A stretch of DNA of 26,250 nucleotides from Firmicutes bacterium CAG:475 (lineage in GTDB: Bacteria > Bacillota > Clostridia > Christensenellales > CAG-917): NCBI GenBank assembly GCA_000434435.1, contig FR895524.1, positions 1-26,250 of the forward strand, given 5' to 3'. Shown here in pieces: positions 1-10,121 of the stretch (position 1 is the first letter of the stretch; the number at the start of each line of letters is the position of its first letter). The notes under the pieces were generated by a model. It was not told the origin of the DNA, ran no database searches, and saw only the letters and a program-made list of their open reading frames with translations. Made by a program: the position numbers and the translations under genes.

Positions 1-1
1 C

Positions 2-3000
2 ATTCAAAATGGCTATGTACAAGGTACGAGCGGTTCGGGTTATGCTCCGTACCTCACCGATGCAAAGAATGCTCCCGTTTATTACGATTCAATCAAAAAC
101 AACGTCAAACTTGACAGCATCGTCGACGGCGCAGGCAAAATGCAATCTTACACCAACGCAAGTTTGGGACAGATTTCTGCCGACGGCGCAAATCATTCAT
201 ACTATAAATTTGCACAAACCGAATACGTCGATATGTACAACTATTCGGGTGAAAGCTCGATCCAAAGCGCAATTTTGAAATACGGCGCGGATGCGGCAAA
301 AACGATCGGCGTGGGCGACAGATTGATCACGGGTATATCGTCCGACGGCACGCTTCAAACTTCAGAGACAAACGATTCCACACACCTTCAATACGCTTCG
401 GGCATAAAAACCGTTACGGTCAACGAAACGACGTTCAACATCTGGGATGCGACGGACAGAGCCAAAACAAAGGCTATCACCGTTGAAAACGACGACGGCG
501 TGACGGTTGTGGTCGGATACGCAAAAGTCAATTATATCAATCGCGGCAGAGTTGCCGTCATGATTTATATGATCGCAAACGGCACGGTGCAAACTTCGGT
601 TGGGGATTACGGCGGAATTTCAAGCAAGTCGAGAATCGAGTTTTCCGGCATCGACACCACATCGCCCGACGACAGCGTAAACGGCGGTACGAACGTATCT
701 CTTGACAATTATATCAAATCAAGTTCATCGGATTTGGCATGGTTCCGTCAAAACAAAATTGTTGCAGACGGAAGCATCAACATCAACGAGGACGATACGG
801 CGGCGGGTTATTCTCCGTACATTTGGTTCTATACGGTCAACAGAGCGGACAGTCTTGCCGCGCTCAACAACATCGCAATCACTCAATTTGCAGACTATGC
901 GGCAGTGAAGGCGGCAGGCATCAATCCGATTGCCTATGGTGAAATCAGCTCGTTCACATACGACTTTGCCAACGGCGTCGCAAAGGCGTACGGCGGTGCG
1001 GATCAGGGCAACCCTGCAAGCATAACCGACAACGTGACGGGACACGGATATTATAGATTTACTTTCTATATCTTCGACCTTGCAGGCAACAAGGGCGGCG
1101 TCAAGTCCTTCTACACAAAGGTGGACTACGACAGACCTGAATATACCGTCGATTACTCCTTTGACAAAAACGGCGTCCAAACCACCATACTTGCAAGCGA
1201 AAACGGCAAGTGGGCAACGGGTGACGTAACTCTCAAATTTACGCTCACCGCAGGCGGTTTCTCCGGCTACACGTTCAGATTCGAGGACGCAAACGGCGCA
1301 ATGCACGCAATCGTGGTCAACGGCATGGGTGACTACGAGGGCGACAGTTACGTTGCGGGCATAGCGAACTATATCACATCGGCAAGCGGTGCGGCTACGA
1401 TGGCGGTCAGCAACGATATTACGATCAATATCAACGGCGTAGACGTCAACGTCGCATATGCTGTCGACGAAGGCGGCAACGGCACGTTTACGTTTACTAT
1501 ACCCACTCCCGCGACGGCGTTTTTCGAGTGGATATCGACGTTCTCGATGTTCTGCGGACAATATGCTTCGATAAATGCGATTGACATAGACGAGCAATCC
1601 GTGGAATATATCAACAACGATTGGAAGGGCGGCATAAAAGTCCTCATCGACGGCATCGCACCGACGGTTCCTTTGTTTGAAGACGAAGAGGGCTATTTGT
1701 CCACGTTTGAAAACTACGAACTTCCGTCTTTGAGAAACTGGTTTACAACCTCTTACAACTTGCCCGTTATGCTCGCTTTCAACGACGCTATCACGGCAAC
1801 CGACTACGCAAGCGGACTCAAGATTCACTACGGCATCAAAGCGGTGAAGAACTTGACGGAACTTTTGGCGTATAGGGATATAAACGTCGAAAACAACTAT
1901 AAGAGCGCAATCGACATTCAAAAAGAACTCGGTTTCGACAGATACATCATGGCGACGGGCGACGCTTTGGACGGCGACGCAACAGATTTTACTCTCCAAC
2001 TCATGCAAAATCTGAACGCAGGTATGCGTCTTGTCTACGTCTGGGCGGAAGACCAGGCGGGCAACGTGTCCGAACTCAGCAGATATTTCGTGCTTGTGGA
2101 CGCAAACAATTACAGCGTTTCGGCAAGTGTCAAAAGCAATGCAAAACTTGAAAGCGGCTTTGCAAACCTCACCTTTACCAATGCGGAAGGCGTCGCGGTA
2201 ACCACAATCAAACGTGGCGAAACCTTGCTCTTCAACGTCGGTCTTGCAAATTCCTACGTGCCTTTCAAGTTCACGCAAAACGGCAACGTCTTGCTTGAAA
2301 ACTACACGCAAAATCAAGTTTGGAGCGGCATAAGCAACGAAAACGCGCAATATATCACCGCAAGCGGCTACGAAACGCTTCGAGTGACGCTTGACGATTT
2401 CAACAACCTCACCGATCTCGAAAAGAGCAACAGATTCGAGCTTTCGGCAAGAAAAGTCGTCACCTACAACTACATCAACAGCAGCGTAGGTTACACCGCG
2501 GCTCCCACCGACGTATCTTCCGTGGTTATCTCGGGATACGAGGGCGCAAAGAGCTCGTTCGTGTACCGCTTCGTTGATAGCGACAACAATTTGCTCTACG
2601 AAAACAACGAGGGCGGTACGACAACGGATCCGAGCGAGGCAAAACTCGACTCGGACGGCAGCCCCGTGTTCTTCGTTCCCACGAAAGTCGGCAGTTACAG
2701 AGTGAGAATTTACATCCCCAAGGATGACGAAAGCTTTGTTACGAGCGACTTCGAAACGAACGATGCGGGCGAGCAAGTGTTCGCGCCCGTTCGCTACGAC
2801 GTCATCAAGGGCAAAGCGGTCATCACCGTCAAATCCTCCACAAGCAAATTCGGCGAGCCTGCGTCAAGCGTGCTCGAAATGCTCGACTTCGACGTTACGG
2901 GCATCGACAAAGCGCAAATGGCAAGTGAGAACATCTTTGTAAACCTTGTGCTTAAAGACGTTACTCTTGCAAGCGGCGAAACATACAGAGTCGGCAACTA

Positions 3001-6000
3001 CGCAATCGTCAACCAAAGCAGCGACTACTCCGCGGCAACCAACTACGACGTGACGTTCAACAGCGCAATTCACACCGTCACAAGACGTCAGGTCACCATA
3101 GACGCATGGAGCGCAAGCAAATTCTTCGGCGACAGCGATCCCGAATTCAAATTCGGCGTGGCGCTTGCTCAGTTTGCAAATCTTTACAAGAGTGAGGATC
3201 AAATCGTTGCCGATATATTCAAGGGATATCGCAAAGACGACGAGACGATTGAAAGCGGATATGCGCTTTACTTTGCGGATGGCAGAATAACCCGTGAACC
3301 CGTTGAGGGCGTCGGTCAATACGATTTCGACGCAAACGCGGCGTTGTTTGACGTCGATGAAAACTATTCGATTCTCGTCCAAACTGCAAAATACAAATTC
3401 ACAATCAAAAAACGTACCGTCAAACTCGACGTGAGCGGTCAATCAAGCGTATTTCCGTTCGGGACGACGGTTGAAAGCGAAATAAGCAAAATCGCTCCGA
3501 CATACAAGATTGCGGCAGAGGATATGGTTGTCGCAAGCCAAATCGAAGCGTTGTTTGCAAACGGTGCAAAACTTTCTCTCGGCGCAAAAATCGCAGAGCT
3601 TACCGAAGAAGATTATTCTGCGGTGTATAAGTACGCAATCGTGCTCGGCGGCACGCTCGACGACGGCAACGTCGTTATCGAGCTCGACGCAAGCGGAGCG
3701 GAATATATCGTGTACGTTACAAAGCAAAACGCAATCGTCGTCAAAGTCAAAGACGGCGTAAACTTTGAGTTTGTTTACGGATTCGTTTGGGGCGAAAACA
3801 CCCTCGTTTTCGATTCCGAAAAATTTGAATTGCAAGGCACTCCCAGCGGCGAATATACCTCTGTTAAGTGGTCCGTGGACGTCGCAAACGGCACGATTCT
3901 CGACGCAGGGAAGCGCATTTTGAGCATAAGCGGAGCAAAACTCTACAACGGTGAAACCGCACTCGAAGACGCAGTGTTCGTCGAGCCGGTTACGGTTACG
4001 ATCAATCCTGCGACAATCGTCGTCAAACCCACCGCGCAAAACCTCTCCAAAGTGTACGGCGAAGAGGACCGTGTTTACGGCATCGGCTTTGACGTGGCAT
4101 CCGTCGGCGGACAAGCAATCGCAAAAGACGGCAGCTATGCAAACGTTGCATACGACGATATTCTTGCGCAAATCAACGGCGTGTTCGTAAGAGCAATCTT
4201 CGACAAGAACGGCAATCGTTTGAGCTTTGCAAGCAGATACGACGGCGCAACCGACGCAAGCGGTACTGTCTACGGCACGGACGGCAGATATTACGGCTTT
4301 GCGGTCGGCACTCCGTTCAGCACTCAAAACTCCAACTTCAAGGTTGAAGCGGCTGTCGATTCAACTCAAAAACTTGCAATCGAGCAAAAGAGCATCGACC
4401 TTTCAACCAAGTATTTCGTCGGTATCGGCAAAGCATACGACGGAAAGACCGACGTGTTCTACAACGGCACGAACCTTTACGATTTGTCCTCGTATCTTGT
4501 GCTTGCAACCGATGACGTAACTCTTGTTGCAAACGCAAACTACGACAGCCCCGAAAAGGGCATTAGAAGCATCGTTTTCGACACGTTCTCGCTCTCCGGT
4601 GCGCAAGCTCTCAACTACCGCATCGCAAATTTCGTCAACGACGGCAACTCGACGCAAGTCAACGGCTCTTCGGCAAAGGATACCGTTGCAATAGACGATA
4701 GCACGTTTGTTACGATCATCTATATCGACAATATCGACGGCAAAGGCAACATCATCATTTCGGCAGGCATCATTGCGCTTCTCAAGAGCGACGTGACGAT
4801 CTCCAAACAATACGACAACACCAAAGATCTCGGCGTAAGCAGCGTTTCGTTTGCATCGGGCGAGGGTACGAAGTCGCTTATCACCGCGGACAAGTTCCTC
4901 ATCACCGAGGAAAGCGATTCGTTTACGGGTACGGAAGTCAACTCCAACTACGTCGTCAACGTCGCGTTGTTCTTCGTCATCGACAAACCCGAAGAGTTTG
5001 ACATCAAGCGCGACGGCATTTACGAAAACTCCGATATCGTCATCGACGAAAACGCGATGTACAACAATCGCAAAGGCATCAAAATCGTGCTCAAAAATAT
5101 GCCTGCGTCCATCAAACAACGCGTGCTCGGAACAAGCAGTTTCCAAACTCTCGACGCGGTGGATCGCGACTACAACAAGCAAACGGACGTCGATATGACT
5201 TACACGTTCGCACAAGGTGCGCTTGCAGAAGGCGACACCGCTCAAACCATAGGTTTGAAACTTACAGGTAAAGCCGCAAACGCAAATGCAGGCACGCATA
5301 CCGTCACCGTTTCCGGTTACAGCGTTCTTGACAAAAACTACTACGTTGACGTCGATGCGCTCAACACCGCATACACAGACATCGGCGTCGTCATCTCCAA
5401 GGCAAGACTCGTGCCCAACGTGAAGTTTGCCGACAAGACATACGACGGCACTTCAAACGTGGTTGTGGACAACGTCAACGGCACGTTTACGTCCGTGCAA
5501 TACGCAACCAACCTCGAAGAAGAACTCAAAAAGTTCTCCTACGACGCAAACAAAGTTTCCTTCATGCTCTCGTTGAACGGCGCAGAGGATGAAAACGTCG
5601 GTGCAAACGGCAAACACAACGTCCTTGTCAGCGGGCTCGAAGTCATATTCGACGGCACGGATACCGACATCCTCAAAAACTACGTTCTCGAAGGTGCGAG
5701 ATACAGCAAAGTCGACGACAAGTACAACAAGATCAACTCCTTGCAAGAGGGCGCAATCGACGATTTCGAACTTATCGACGCCGTGAACATGAGCAAAAAG
5801 CAAATCCAACTCATCGTCAACGACTTCGACATCAAGGATAAGATTTACGACGGCACGACGAGCGCAAGCATAACCATCAACATCACCGACGGCAGAATTG
5901 TCGCAGGGCACTCCGATTTGCTCGAAGTGGTTGCAAGCGGCAACTTTGCAAGAAAGCAAACGGGCAAAAACATCGCAATCGACGTTTCGGTAGCAACTCT

Positions 6001-9000
6001 TCAAATTAAAAATTCGCTTTCGCAAGAACAATACGATCTTGCTCTCGAAGCGATCGACAACTACGAGCTCGTTCAATACAAAGGCACGATTACAGGCAAC
6101 ATCGAGGCTCGCCCCGTGCTTGTGAGCGCAGATCTCGGCACGAGAGAGTACAACGGCGACGAAGCGGTCGTAAAGAGCAATATTTCCTATACGTTCAAAA
6201 ACATGATCGACGCCGACAAGAAGTTCTACGCGATTCAAACCAAGAACGGCGCATACTTCATCGACAAGAACGTCGCTATCGACAAAGACGGCAACGTGAT
6301 TGCGAAAGACGGCACGGCATACGGCTTGCTCTTGCAAAATATTAAGGAAAAATATGATAACTATACATTAGTATATAGTAATAATAGCGAAATCGTAGGT
6401 AAGAAGGCGTTGGCGTTCGTCATGGCCGACGACACGATCGTCTACGAAAAACCTGCCGAGGCTGAAATTGCGGAGTACTGGTACGCACTCGAAACAACCG
6501 ACAAATACATCCTCAAAAACGATACGGCAAGCGTTGAAGAAGCGCAAAACGAAAACGCAATCGTCGGTTTCTATAAGGTTGACGGTGTCGACGCATACTT
6601 GATTGCAAGCGATTATGCCGGAGAAACGAGCAAACTCGTCGACGCAATCAACTATTTGCCCGCACAAGGCCAAATCACTCAACGCACCGCATCCATCAGA
6701 GCAAGCGGCATCGAAAGAGCAACCGACACCGACGCGTTTGAAAAGACATACGACGGCACGGATATCTTCTTCGGTCAAGTCGGCGTCGATTTCAACTTCT
6801 CAACGAGTGCGGTTTCAAACGTCATCATCGGTGACGACGTGACGATCGCAAACGTTTCGGCAAAATTCGACAGCGCGTACGCAACCGCAAAGTACGTCGT
6901 GTTCACGGCAAGCGGTATCGCCGGCGCGGATGCTTACAACTACACCATAGCGGGTGAAAAGACAAGCGTCGAAGTCAAGCTTTCCGGCAGAATCAAAGCA
7001 AGAAGCATCAACGCGTATCTTGCCGACGACGAGGCCGAATACGGTGTTTCCACCGGCAAATTCACCGGCAAAGTGACCTACAAACTCGTGGGCAACGACG
7101 GCGTTGAATACGCACTTGACAATCAATTTGCAAACGATACGGCATTTTATATCTCGATGTCCGACTTCCTTGCGGCAACGGGACTCGACGCAAGCAATGC
7201 AACGCTTCTTGCAGGCGTTTCTTATGACCTTGCAGACGGCAAATACGTCAAGGCGGCGGAAGGCGCAATCGGCGGATACGTTCGTATGGGCGAGGGTGCA
7301 AACGACAAAATTTCCACCTTGCCGCAAGCATACGTATCATTTGCCGCAACCACTCCCGAAGCGGGCACGACGTCCACGTCCTACGTCTTGAAGGGCGGCA
7401 GGGCAAAGAACTACGACTTTAAGCCTGTCTACACCGACAAGGGCAGCGTTTCGGAAGCAAACGGTACAACGAGCAAAGTTTCCGTCGTCAAGAAAAACTT
7501 GTACGTCCTCACCGTTTCAAACGCATACAGCGCAAATTACGGCGAAGTTATGAGTGCGGACGGCAAACTTCTCTTCAACGTCGGATTGAGATATCTCGAC
7601 AAGAACGGCAACGACGGCATCATCGGCGGTCAATCGGTCAACACCTTGTTCGCAAATGACAGAACAAACTTCTTCCCGACGGTCAGACTCGGCGTTTACA
7701 ACGAAAACACCGGTGTAACCACGCCTGCAACCCAACTTGCAAAGATTTCCGACAAACTCGAATCTTACGAGCATTACGTGCTCTACGTGGTGTCCGATTA
7801 CGATTACGACGCCGTCGATACGATTGTGAGAAACTACAACGTCGTTTTGGCAGGCATCGACACGATCTCCTCAAGAGATAACGACGGACAAATCAGAACG
7901 ATATTCGATATCGCCGGCACAAATGCGAAATTCGACACGGCAACGCTCGAAATCGTTCTTCCCAAACTCACCGGCGTGAGCGTGGGTAGCGACACTCAAA
8001 ACGAGTTTAGCTATTCTTACGCAATCGACAAGACGGGCAACGGTATCAATCGTTTGCACGAAGTCGTTCAAGGCGAACTCGAAACCGACGAAGTTATATT
8101 CGTGGACGACGAGGGCAACGAACTCTATCCTATAAACGTCGGTACGTATAGCGGTATCGTCAAAGTCAGACGTTATATCAACGCAAACGGTCAATTCGTC
8201 GCGCGCAAAGATGTAGACGCAAACGGCTACTATATCGAGTGGAACAGCGGTTCGGTGAAGAAGAGCATCGTCATCGACAAGGCGGACGTCGGACTTCGTG
8301 CTCAAAACGTCAGCGAATACTACAACGGCGCAAAGCACGAGTACGCAACCGCAGGCGGCGCAAACAGAATCAGCTACAACAACCTTACAAACGGTTACAA
8401 CCTTGTCAAGAACGCGGACTTCACGCTGACCTATCAAGTGCTCAAAGACGGCAAATACGTTACGATTTCCGCAAACGAAGTCGTCAATGCGGGCAAGTAC
8501 AGAGTGATCGTTGCGCTCACCGACAAATTCCTTGCAAGCGAATGTGGCAAAAACTACAATGCGGCAAGCACTGTTGCAGAACTTCAAGTGCTCAGGGCAA
8601 TCGTAAACGTCACGCTCAGCTCGGACGGCTACGCAATGAGCGAAGAAATGATAGACGGTTCGACGGTTATGAAACTCACAGGCGATTTCGTTGAGGGCAA
8701 AAACTATTCCGTCGGCTACGAAGTGGCAATGGCAAGCGCAAGCAACGCTCCTGCAATCGCAATCGACAAGAGTCAAACCAAGCTTGTCGGTCTCGAAGGC
8801 ATCAAGAGTGCGGGCAAATATTCGTTTGCGGTCGTGCTTTCGGACGATACGCTCAGCCAAGACAACTACGTCTTTATGAGCAGCACCGGCGTGCTCGAAC
8901 TCACCGCAAAGAGCCTTGTTTCCTCCGACGGTTCGTCAATCAACATCACCGAGGGCAAAGGCGTTGTCGCAAACAGACTCGAAGTGAAGGAAATCAAGAC

Positions 9001-9457
9001 GAACAACGCTCTTGCAAGCGATATGTCCTATCTGAAAGCGGTTGAGCAATACGTTGCGGCAATGAGCCAAAAGGCAGGCGTCAAAGACGCAAGCGTGGCG
9101 GCGGTGCTCAGAGTCAACCTCTATCTTGACGATCAACTCGTTCTGCTTTCAAACACGCCCACGACGGTTACGGTTGCGCTCCCCGAAAGCGTCAAGAACC
9201 TGAACGGAATTGCAATCTACTATGTCAACGAAAACGGCGGACTTACCAAACTCACCGATTATGTGGTCAACGACGGCAAATTGACGTATTCGGCAAACTA
9301 TGTCAACGGCATCGTGTTTGTGGACGTCAACCATCAATCACTCGACGCATGGAAGATTTACGTTATAGTGGCGGCAGTCGTGATCGTAACGCTCATTGTG
9401 GTTGCAACGGTCGTGACGATTGTCGTCAAGAAATCAAAACTTAAAAAGCTGGCATAA
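2..9457 (+). CDS. Giant MBG/YDG-repeat surface protein, C-terminal membrane anchor (5' partial)
   Basis: The frame is open from base 2 and reads as ordinary protein before the first ATG at 140, so the gene continues upstream of the window; 3151 residues are visible. The first ~700 residues look like bacterial Ig-like domains, with 'DLAGN' and 'DQAGN' strand motifs. From about residue 940 onward there are many MBG/YDG-type units of roughly 100-130 residues. Their starts are marked by SKFFGDSDPEF (nt ~3110), SKVYGEED (~4045), KAYDGKTD (~4430), KQYDNTKD (~4805), KTYDGTSN (~5435), KIYDGTTS (~5840), REYNGDEA (~6145), KTYDGTDI (~6745), SANYGEVM (~7525) and YYNGAKHEY (~8318). One hydrophobic helix lies at about residues 3119-3142, followed by the basic tail KKSKLKKLA. 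There is no LPXTG motif, so the protein is probably held in the membrane with the repeats outside. Adhesion or a cell-envelope stalk role is inference. A hairpin terminator follows. Confidence 0.9.
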   Translation: MQNGYVQGTSGSGYAPYLTDAKNAPVYYDSIKNNVKLDSIVDGAGKMQSYTNASLGQISADGANHSYYKFAQTEYVDMYNYSGESSIQSAILKYGADAAKTIGVGDRLITGISSDGTLQTSETNDSTHLQYASGIKTVTVNETTFNIWDATDRAKTKAITVENDDGVTVVVGYAKVNYINRGRVAVMIYMIANGTVQTSVGDYGGISSKSRIEFSGIDTTSPDDSVNGGTNVSLDNYIKSSSSDLAWFRQNKIVADGSININEDDTAAGYSPYIWFYTVNRADSLAALNNIAITQFADYAAVKAAGINPIAYGEISSFTYDFANGVAKAYGGADQGNPASITDNVTGHGYYRFTFYIFDLAGNKGGVKSFYTKVDYDRPEYTVDYSFDKNGVQTTILASENGKWATGDVTLKFTLTAGGFSGYTFRFEDANGAMHAIVVNGMGDYEGDSYVAGIANYITSASGAATMAVSNDITININGVDVNVAYAVDEGGNGTFTFTIPTPATAFFEWISTFSMFCGQYASINAIDIDEQSVEYINNDWKGGIKVLIDGIAPTVPLFEDEEGYLSTFENYELPSLRNWFTTSYNLPVMLAFNDAITATDYASGLKIHYGIKAVKNLTELLAYRDINVENNYKSAIDIQKELGFDRYIMATGDALDGDATDFTLQLMQNLNAGMRLVYVWAEDQAGNVSELSRYFVLVDANNYSVSASVKSNAKLESGFANLTFTNAEGVAVTTIKRGETLLFNVGLANSYVPFKFTQNGNVLLENYTQNQVWSGISNENAQYITASGYETLRVTLDDFNNLTDLEKSNRFELSARKVVTYNYINSSVGYTAAPTDVSSVVISGYEGAKSSFVYRFVDSDNNLLYENNEGGTTTDPSEAKLDSDGSPVFFVPTKVGSYRVRIYIPKDDESFVTSDFETNDAGEQVFAPVRYDVIKGKAVITVKSSTSKFGEPASSVLEMLDFDVTGIDKAQMASENIFVNLVLKDVTLASGETYRVGNYAIVNQSSDYSAATNYDVTFNSAIHTVTRRQVTIDAWSASKFFGDSDPEFKFGVALAQFANLYKSEDQIVADIFKGYRKDDETIESGYALYFADGRITREPVEGVGQYDFDANAALFDVDENYSILVQTAKYKFTIKKRTVKLDVSGQSSVFPFGTTVESEISKIAPTYKIAAEDMVVASQIEALFANGAKLSLGAKIAELTEEDYSAVYKYAIVLGGTLDDGNVVIELDASGAEYIVYVTKQNAIVVKVKDGVNFEFVYGFVWGENTLVFDSEKFELQGTPSGEYTSVKWSVDVANGTILDAGKRILSISGAKLYNGETALEDAVFVEPVTVTINPATIVVKPTAQNLSKVYGEEDRVYGIGFDVASVGGQAIAKDGSYANVAYDDILAQINGVFVRAIFDKNGNRLSFASRYDGATDASGTVYGTDGRYYGFAVGTPFSTQNSNFKVEAAVDSTQKLAIEQKSIDLSTKYFVGIGKAYDGKTDVFYNGTNLYDLSSYLVLATDDVTLVANANYDSPEKGIRSIVFDTFSLSGAQALNYRIANFVNDGNSTQVNGSSAKDTVAIDDSTFVTIIYIDNIDGKGNIIISAGIIALLKSDVTISKQYDNTKDLGVSSVSFASGEGTKSLITADKFLITEESDSFTGTEVNSNYVVNVALFFVIDKPEEFDIKRDGIYENSDIVIDENAMYNNRKGIKIVLKNMPASIKQRVLGTSSFQTLDAVDRDYNKQTDVDMTYTFAQGALAEGDTAQTIGLKLTGKAANANAGTHTVTVSGYSVLDKNYYVDVDALNTAYTDIGVVISKARLVPNVKFADKTYDGTSNVVVDNVNGTFTSVQYATNLEEELKKFSYDANKVSFMLSLNGAEDENVGANGKHNVLVSGLEVIFDGTDTDILKNYVLEGARYSKVDDKYNKINSLQEGAIDDFELIDAVNMSKKQIQLIVNDFDIKDKIYDGTTSASITINITDGRIVAGHSDLLEVVASGNFARKQTGKNIAIDVSVATLQIKNSLSQEQYDLALEAIDNYELVQYKGTITGNIEARPVLVSADLGTREYNGDEAVVKSNISYTFKNMIDADKKFYAIQTKNGAYFIDKNVAIDKDGNVIAKDGTAYGLLLQNIKEKYDNYTLVYSNNSEIVGKKALAFVMADDTIVYEKPAEAEIAEYWYALETTDKYILKNDTASVEEAQNENAIVGFYKVDGVDAYLIASDYAGETSKLVDAINYLPAQGQITQRTASIRASGIERATDTDAFEKTYDGTDIFFGQVGVDFNFSTSAVSNVIIGDDVTIANVSAKFDSAYATAKYVVFTASGIAGADAYNYTIAGEKTSVEVKLSGRIKARSINAYLADDEAEYGVSTGKFTGKVTYKLVGNDGVEYALDNQFANDTAFYISMSDFLAATGLDASNATLLAGVSYDLADGKYVKAAEGAIGGYVRMGEGANDKISTLPQAYVSFAATTPEAGTTSTSYVLKGGRAKNYDFKPVYTDKGSVSEANGTTSKVSVVKKNLYVLTVSNAYSANYGEVMSADGKLLFNVGLRYLDKNGNDGIIGGQSVNTLFANDRTNFFPTVRLGVYNENTGVTTPATQLAKISDKLESYEHYVLYVVSDYDYDAVDTIVRNYNVVLAGIDTISSRDNDGQIRTIFDIAGTNAKFDTATLEIVLPKLTGVSVGSDTQNEFSYSYAIDKTGNGINRLHEVVQGELETDEVIFVDDEGNELYPINVGTYSGIVKVRRYINANGQFVARKDVDANGYYIEWNSGSVKKSIVIDKADVGLRAQNVSEYYNGAKHEYATAGGANRISYNNLTNGYNLVKNADFTLTYQVLKDGKYVTISANEVVNAGKYRVIVALTDKFLASECGKNYNAASTVAELQVLRAIVNVTLSSDGYAMSEEMIDGSTVMKLTGDFVEGKNYSVGYEVAMASASNAPAIAIDKSQTKLVGLEGIKSAGKYSFAVVLSDDTLSQDNYVFMSSTGVLELTAKSLVSSDGSSINITEGKGVVANRLEVKEIKTNNALASDMSYLKAVEQYVAAMSQKAGVKDASVAAVLRVNLYLDDQLVLLSNTPTTVTVALPESVKNLNGIAIYYVNENGGLTKLTDYVVNDGKLTYSANYVNGIVFVDVNHQSLDAWKIYVIVAAVVIVTLIVVATVVTIVVKKSKLKKLA

Positions 9458-9472
9458 CGCCACAATTTAACT

Positions 9473-9510
9473 ACACAAAAAAAGGCGCGGCAACGCGTCT
9501 TTTTTTGTGT
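9473..9510 (+). terminator. Intrinsic terminator of the giant surface gene
   Basis: A 17-bp stem (9473-9489 with 9494-9510, one G-T pair) closes a GCAA loop. The core GGCGCG/CGCGTC is followed by seven T. The A-run on the left arm mirrors the T-run, so the hairpin could also stop transcription on the other strand. It lies 15 nt after the stop codon. Confidence 0.9.
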
Positions 9511-9609
9511 GTTTTACAAATGGTACGATATGCCTCAATCGGCAAATTTTCCGACCGTTTCTCTTATATATTAAATGAGTTTTTAATAAACTACCTTTTA
9601 ATTTAAGAC

Positions 9610-9638
9610 TTGTAAATTGAATATTCAAGTGGTATAAT
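9610..9638 (+). promoter_or_regulatory. Promoter of the rpiB-V-ATPase operon
   Basis: The -35 is TTGTAA at 9610-9615, the spacer is 17 bp, and the -10 is TATAAT at 9633-9638. TG at 9630-9631 makes it an extended -10 (TGGTATAAT). A start site near 9645 would give a leader of about 27 nt. The spacer contains the perfect palindrome TTGAATATTCAA at 9617-9628, a possible operator. Confidence 0.75.
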
Positions 9639-9671
9639 AATTTGCAAGTATAAAATAAGTTGGAGATTGCT

Positions 9672-10118
9672 ATGACAAAAGTTGCTGTCGGTTGCGACCA
9701 CGGCGGATTCGTGCTTAAAGACGCCGTCGTCGAAGAGCTGGAAAAGCTGGGTGCGGAAGTTGTGGATTTCGGCTGTTTCTCGACCGATTCCGTCGATTAT
9801 CCCGAATACGGACTCAAAGTCGCAAACGCCGTCGCACAAAAAAGGTGCGACCTCGGCGTCGTTATGTGCGGCACGGGTATAGGCATTTCCATAGCCGCAA
9901 ACAAAGTCAAGGGCATCCGCGCGGCAGTGTGCACGAACACGTTTATGGCAGAGATGACAAAACGCCACAACAACGCAAATATCATCGCTTTGGGCGGAAG
10001 AGTCATCTCTCCCGACGAGGCGAAGGACATTGTCAAAGCATGGTACACCGCAACCTACGAGGGCGGCAGACATCAAAGACGTTTGGATATGATTTCCGAC
10101 ATCGAAAACGGACGGTGA
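9672..10118 (+). CDS. rpiB: Ribose-5-phosphate isomerase B
   Basis: A 148-residue cytoplasmic enzyme of the RpiB/LacAB family. It interconverts ribose 5-phosphate and ribulose 5-phosphate in the non-oxidative pentose phosphate pathway. Visible family marks are the N-terminal VGCDHGGF (Asp9, His10), the catalytic loop MCGTGIG with Cys66 and Thr68, and RHNNAN with His99, which match the positions known in E. coli RpiB. The length is typical. The start at 9672 is chosen because GGAG (9662-9665) sits 6 nt upstream; an in-frame TTG at 9660 overlaps that site and is unlikely. The stop lies 3 nt before the first V-ATPase gene, so the two are almost certainly on one message. A LacA/LacB role cannot be fully excluded, but there are no lactose genes nearby. 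Confidence 0.93.
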   Translation: MTKVAVGCDHGGFVLKDAVVEELEKLGAEVVDFGCFSTDSVDYPEYGLKVANAVAQKRCDLGVVMCGTGIGISIAANKVKGIRAAVCTNTFMAEMTKRHNNANIIALGGRVISPDEAKDIVKAWYTATYEGGRHQRRLDMISDIENGR

Positions 10119-10121
10119 GTT

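Noticed and set aside
725..2776. 683-codon open frame on the minus strand inside the giant surface gene
   Set aside because: It is a mirror of the plus-strand codon bias: C-ending codons leave few stops on the reverse strand. The product is an unlikely Val/Arg/Cys-rich string with no motif or ribosome site, and the plus frame has clear domain repeats.
9660..9671. TTG start for rpiB
   Set aside because: It overlaps the GGAG ribosome site that serves the ATG at 9672, and homologues begin at that ATG.
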